Below are positions 6,920 through 9,029 of a DNA stretch of 9,029 bases, in pieces. The translations under genes and the position numbers were made by a program. How positions within the stretch are numbered: position 1 is the stretch's first letter; every line of letters begins with the position of its first letter. The notes beneath the pieces are model-generated. The model was not told the origin of the DNA and did no database searches. It saw only the letters and a program-made list of their open reading frames with translations. The DNA is from Clostridia bacterium (GTDB taxonomy: Bacteria; Bacillota_A; Clostridia; Oscillospirales; Acutalibacteraceae): contig RZYX01000078.1 of the NCBI GenBank assembly GCA_009930155.1, forward strand, positions 1 to 9,029, in the 5' to 3' direction.

Positions 6920-8690
6920 TCCCAAACAACTCCTTCATTAGAATTGTTTCTTCTTCCTCTAATAGTTTAATCTCTGCAAAAATATCATCGGAAGCTACTG
7001 GAGCAATAAATTTATAGAAAAGTCTTGTAAATGGTATTTCATAGCCGATTTTGTCTTTTGTTCTATCTAAAAATGCGTGCTCATTATATGGCAACACATT
7101 CTTTTTGATGTATTCATCAATATTATCTGTTAGCGGTATTGTTTCCCTGTCAGCTTTTGATTTATCAGGTTGCGCTTTGCCTTTTTTTAGAATTGGTTTT
7201 CCATTTTCATCACAAATAGGGGTTTGCACAGAAACTTTGGTGAAGCCGAAAAACTCGTTGTCAAATACCTTTGATTCAACTGTTAAATTGTCTTTTGTAT
7301 ATACTTCGTCCTCAAATCCTGCATAAGCATTCATAATAAGCTCAATGCAGTTGTCATCAAGGTCAACACGCTTGCTGCCAATATTTTTTCTGCGTTTTAT
7401 AAAGCATTTTGACGCATCAATAAGTTGCACCTTACCTAAACGGTTAGAGGCTTTATTTTTTGAGATAATCCAAACATAAGTTGAAATACCAGTATTGTAA
7501 AATAAATCTGTTGGAAGTTGAACTACTGCTTCAACTAAATCGCCCTCAATTAAATATCTTCTAATTTCAGATGCACCGCTACCAGCATCGCCTGTAAAAA
7601 GTGATGAGCCGTTTTGTATAATAGCCATTCTGCCAGCGTTTTCTTTTAGCTTTTTAACGCCATTAAGCATAAACAGCATTTGTCCGTCAGAAATAGCAGG
7701 AAGTCCTGCACCAAAACGTCCGTCAAAACCTCTTTTAGCTTCTTTTTCTACTTCGTTTTTCTCTCTTTTCCAGTCAATGCCGAAAGGTGGGTTAGAGATT
7801 ATGTAATCAAATTCATATCCGTCAAACTTATCATCAGACAAAGTATCGCCATACATCATGCCAGATGCGTTACCACCCTTAATAAGCATATCCGCTTTCG
7901 CAATAGCGTAAGTTTCAGGGTTAAATTCTTGCCCAAAACAAGTAAGGTCAGCTTCATCGCTAATTGTTTGCAAGCGTTCAGTTAAACAGCCAAGCATCTG
8001 TGAAGTACCCATTGTCATATCATAAGCTGTTTTAGTGCAACCGTTTTCGCTTATTTCTTCTTTTTCAGGCGAAACTAAAAGCTCTGTCATAAGATAAATA
8101 ATATCTCTACTTGTAAAATGTGCTCCTGCTTGTTCGTCATAGCTTTCAGAAAATTTACGGATAAGTTCTTCAAAAATATATCCCATATCAGCCGATGTGA
8201 TTTTATCAGGGGACATATCTGCCTTTTTAGAGTTAAACGCTTGCAAAGTTACAAATAACACACCACCATCGGACATTGTTTTAACTTCGTTTTCAAATTT
8301 GAAATTAGCGATTATATCTTTTACATTTGCAGAAAACCCTTGAAGATAGTTATCGAAATTCGCCTCGATATTATCAGGGTCTGCAATTAGTTTTGCAAAG
8401 TCAAATTTGCTTGTATTGTAAAAAGAGTAGCCAGAGATTTTGCTTAAAATACCATCTCGAACTTGCCCCTCAACATTTTGAGAGTTTAATTTTTCGCTCA
8501 TTTCAACTACTGCTTGCTTTGTTGGCGCTAAAGCATCATCAAAGCGTTTTATAACAGTCATTGGAAGAATAACTTTGCCATATTCGTGAGGCTTAAAGAG
8601 CCCTACCAAATGGGTTGCAATTTCCCACACTAAGTTAGCTTTCTCCTGAATATTTGTATTGGTTTGTTTTTGTAATTCGTTTATTGACAT
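6912..8690 (-). CDS. hsdM: Type I R-M methyltransferase subunit (HsdM), N6-adenine specific
   Basis: HsdM transfers a methyl group from S-adenosylmethionine to adenine N6 in the target chosen by HsdS, protecting host DNA. The 592-aa protein has the helical HsdM N-terminal domain (about 15-155, with LPMTVIKRFDD at 42-52), then the N6 methylase core: AGAHFTSRDI at 188-197, SAM motif I DMTMGTS at 224-230, FGQEFNP at 252-258, catalytic motif IV NPPF at 300-303, and LPTDLFYNTGI at 392-402. A C-terminal tail from about 480 includes a lysine-rich stretch (LKKGKAQPDKSKADR) and ends in a Glu-rich helix, a region that contacts HsdS in this family. Motif I has GTS where many methylases have GTG; I think this is normal for this subgroup. 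The ATG at 8690 is 3 bp after the XRE stop, with a G-rich ribosome site inside that gene. The stop overlaps the hsdS start by 8 bp, which couples their translation. Confidence 0.97.
   Translation of the reverse strand: MSINELQKQTNTNIQEKANLVWEIATHLVGLFKPHEYGKVILPMTVIKRFDDALAPTKQAVVEMSEKLNSQNVEGQVRDGILSKISGYSFYNTSKFDFAKLIADPDNIEANFDNYLQGFSANVKDIIANFKFENEVKTMSDGGVLFVTLQAFNSKKADMSPDKITSADMGYIFEELIRKFSESYDEQAGAHFTSRDIIYLMTELLVSPEKEEISENGCTKTAYDMTMGTSQMLGCLTERLQTISDEADLTCFGQEFNPETYAIAKADMLIKGGNASGMMYGDTLSDDKFDGYEFDYIISNPPFGIDWKREKNEVEKEAKRGFDGRFGAGLPAISDGQMLFMLNGVKKLKENAGRMAIIQNGSSLFTGDAGSGASEIRRYLIEGDLVEAVVQLPTDLFYNTGISTYVWIISKNKASNRLGKVQLIDASKCFIKRRKNIGSKRVDLDDNCIELIMNAYAGFEDEVYTKDNLTVESKVFDNEFFGFTKVSVQTPICDENGKPILKKGKAQPDKSKADRETIPLTDNIDEYIKKNVLPYNEHAFLDRTKDKIGYEIPFTRLFYKFIAPVASDDIFAEIKLLEEEETILMKELFGNE
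6930..6935 (-). promoter_or_regulatory. Shine-Dalgarno that sets the hsdS start
   Basis: AAGGAG on the minus strand inside the last codons of hsdM. Its distance of 10 nt to the ATG at 6919 is acceptable, while 4 nt to the TTG at 6925 is too short, so the shorter hsdS frame is preferred. Confidence 0.6.
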
Positions 8691-8693
8691 TTT

Positions 8694-8897
8694 TTATTCC
8701 CCCACAATTTCTACGACATCACCAATATCGCAATTTAAAACTTCACATATCTTTACTAAAGTAGAAAGATTTACGCATTCATCGTTATTAAGTTTTTGCA
8801 TTGTGCTATAACTTATTTCAGCTTTTTCTTTAATATCTTTCTTCTTCAAATGGTTATCAATCATTAGTTTCCATAATTTTTTATAACTTACTTTCAT
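8694..8897 (-). CDS. XRE/Cro-CI-type helix-turn-helix regulator
   Basis: A 67-aa single-domain DNA-binding protein of the small Cro/CI-like group (HTH_26 type). It starts MKVSYKKLWKLMID, has helices 2-3 around KKDIKEKAEISYSTMQKL (residues 19-36) and the conserved closing segment VNLSTLVKICEVLNCDIGDVVEIV. Such proteins often stand directly before hsdM in Firmicutes type I loci and presumably time expression of the R-M genes, in the way controller proteins do; repression or activation cannot be told from sequence. The ATG at 8897 has GAGGTG at 8903-8908, 5 nt upstream. It is the first gene of the operon and is 3 bp from hsdM. The leader before it carries repeated boxes that are its most likely binding sites. 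Confidence 0.92.
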   Translation of the reverse strand: MKVSYKKLWKLMIDNHLKKKDIKEKAEISYSTMQKLNNDECVNLSTLVKICEVLNCDIGDVVEIVGE

Positions 8898-8937
8898 TAC
8901 TGCACCTCAAAATAGTATGTTGTAAATATAAACTCAA

Positions 8938-8949
8938 TTGTAAAGTAAA
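8938..8949. repeat. 12-bp inverted repeat, proximal arm
   Basis: TTGTAAAGTAAA on the plus strand, the exact reverse complement of TTTACTTTACAA at 9017-9028. Each arm contains TTTAC twice in tandem. The arms are 67 bp apart, too far for a simple hairpin terminator, so they look like two copies of one protein-binding site in opposite orientation. Confidence 0.65.
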
Positions 8950-9016
8950 ACGCTATACCCATAAAAAATATAACAGAAGAAAAACCTTTAAAAATATAAT
9001 ATTGGATATATTGCAA

Positions 9017-9028
9017 TTTACTTTACAA
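9017..9028. repeat. 12-bp inverted repeat, distal arm
   Basis: TTTACTTTACAA, the perfect reverse complement of the arm at 8938-8949, one base before the end of the window. Whether a longer element continues beyond cannot be seen. Confidence 0.65.
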
Positions 9029-9029
9029 A

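Larger units (their letters stand above)
8898..9029 (-). promoter_or_regulatory. Operon leader and probable promoter/operator region
   Basis: These 132 very AT-rich bases precede the first gene and contain no coding frame that I can support. The box TTGTAAA occurs at 8920-8926 and 8938-8944, and inverted at 9022-9028. A promoter should be here, but none fits well: on the minus strand TTTACA (8939-8944) and CATACT (8914-8919) are 19 nt apart, longer than ideal, and would place the start very close to the XRE Shine-Dalgarno. If that promoter is used, its -35 lies inside a repeat box, which would fit repression by a bound regulator. Confidence 0.45.

Noticed and set aside
5654..6925. Phase-variable hsdS cassette with inverted repeats
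   Set aside because: The repeats in hsdS are direct, and no second hsdS, inverted repeat partner or site-specific recombinase is in the window.
7680..7985. Plus-strand 101-codon frame inside hsdM
   Set aside because: It covers the conserved methylase core on the opposite strand and has no motif, so it is a shadow frame.
1..9029. CRISPR array, tRNA or rRNA gene
   Set aside because: No regularly spaced repeats and no tRNA- or rRNA-like segment were seen; almost all of the window is coding.

Overview
The window holds one complete, tightly packed type I restriction-modification (R-M) operon, read entirely on the minus strand, so gene order runs from high to low coordinates. The DNA is AT-rich, third codon positions are mostly A or T, and nearly every gene has a strong Shine-Dalgarno sequence of the AGGAGG/AGGTGA type. 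This suggests a low-GC Firmicute, most likely a member of the Clostridia. The species cannot be named from the sequence.

Layout in transcription order: a 132-bp leader (9029-8898) with three TTGTAAA boxes, two of which sit in a perfect 12-bp inverted repeat; a 67-aa XRE-type regulator; hsdM (592 aa, N6-adenine methyltransferase subunit); hsdS (421 aa, two target recognition domains); an unassigned 355-aa protein starting at TTG; an overlapping 60-aa, strongly basic protein with a hydrophobic core; hsdR (1025 aa, nuclease plus SF2 translocase); and a 320-aa WYL-domain regulator. The junctions are 3 bp, an 8-bp overlap, 11 bp, a 23-bp overlap, 25 bp and 29 bp, which argues for one transcript with translational coupling. 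After a further 91 bp comes the 5' end of another gene. It resembles the N-terminus of DUF4297/Cap4-like nucleases and breaks off after about 43 recognisable residues; the last ~100 bp of the window look like unrelated DNA.

HsdM and HsdS would form the modification enzyme, with HsdS choosing the bipartite target. HsdR adds ATP-driven translocation and cleavage. The XRE protein at the front and the WYL protein at the back are the likely regulators. The 355-aa/60-aa pair between hsdS and hsdR is the least explained part and the best candidate for an uncharacterised accessory or back-up defence module. The truncated nuclease next door suggests a defence island that has been rearranged.
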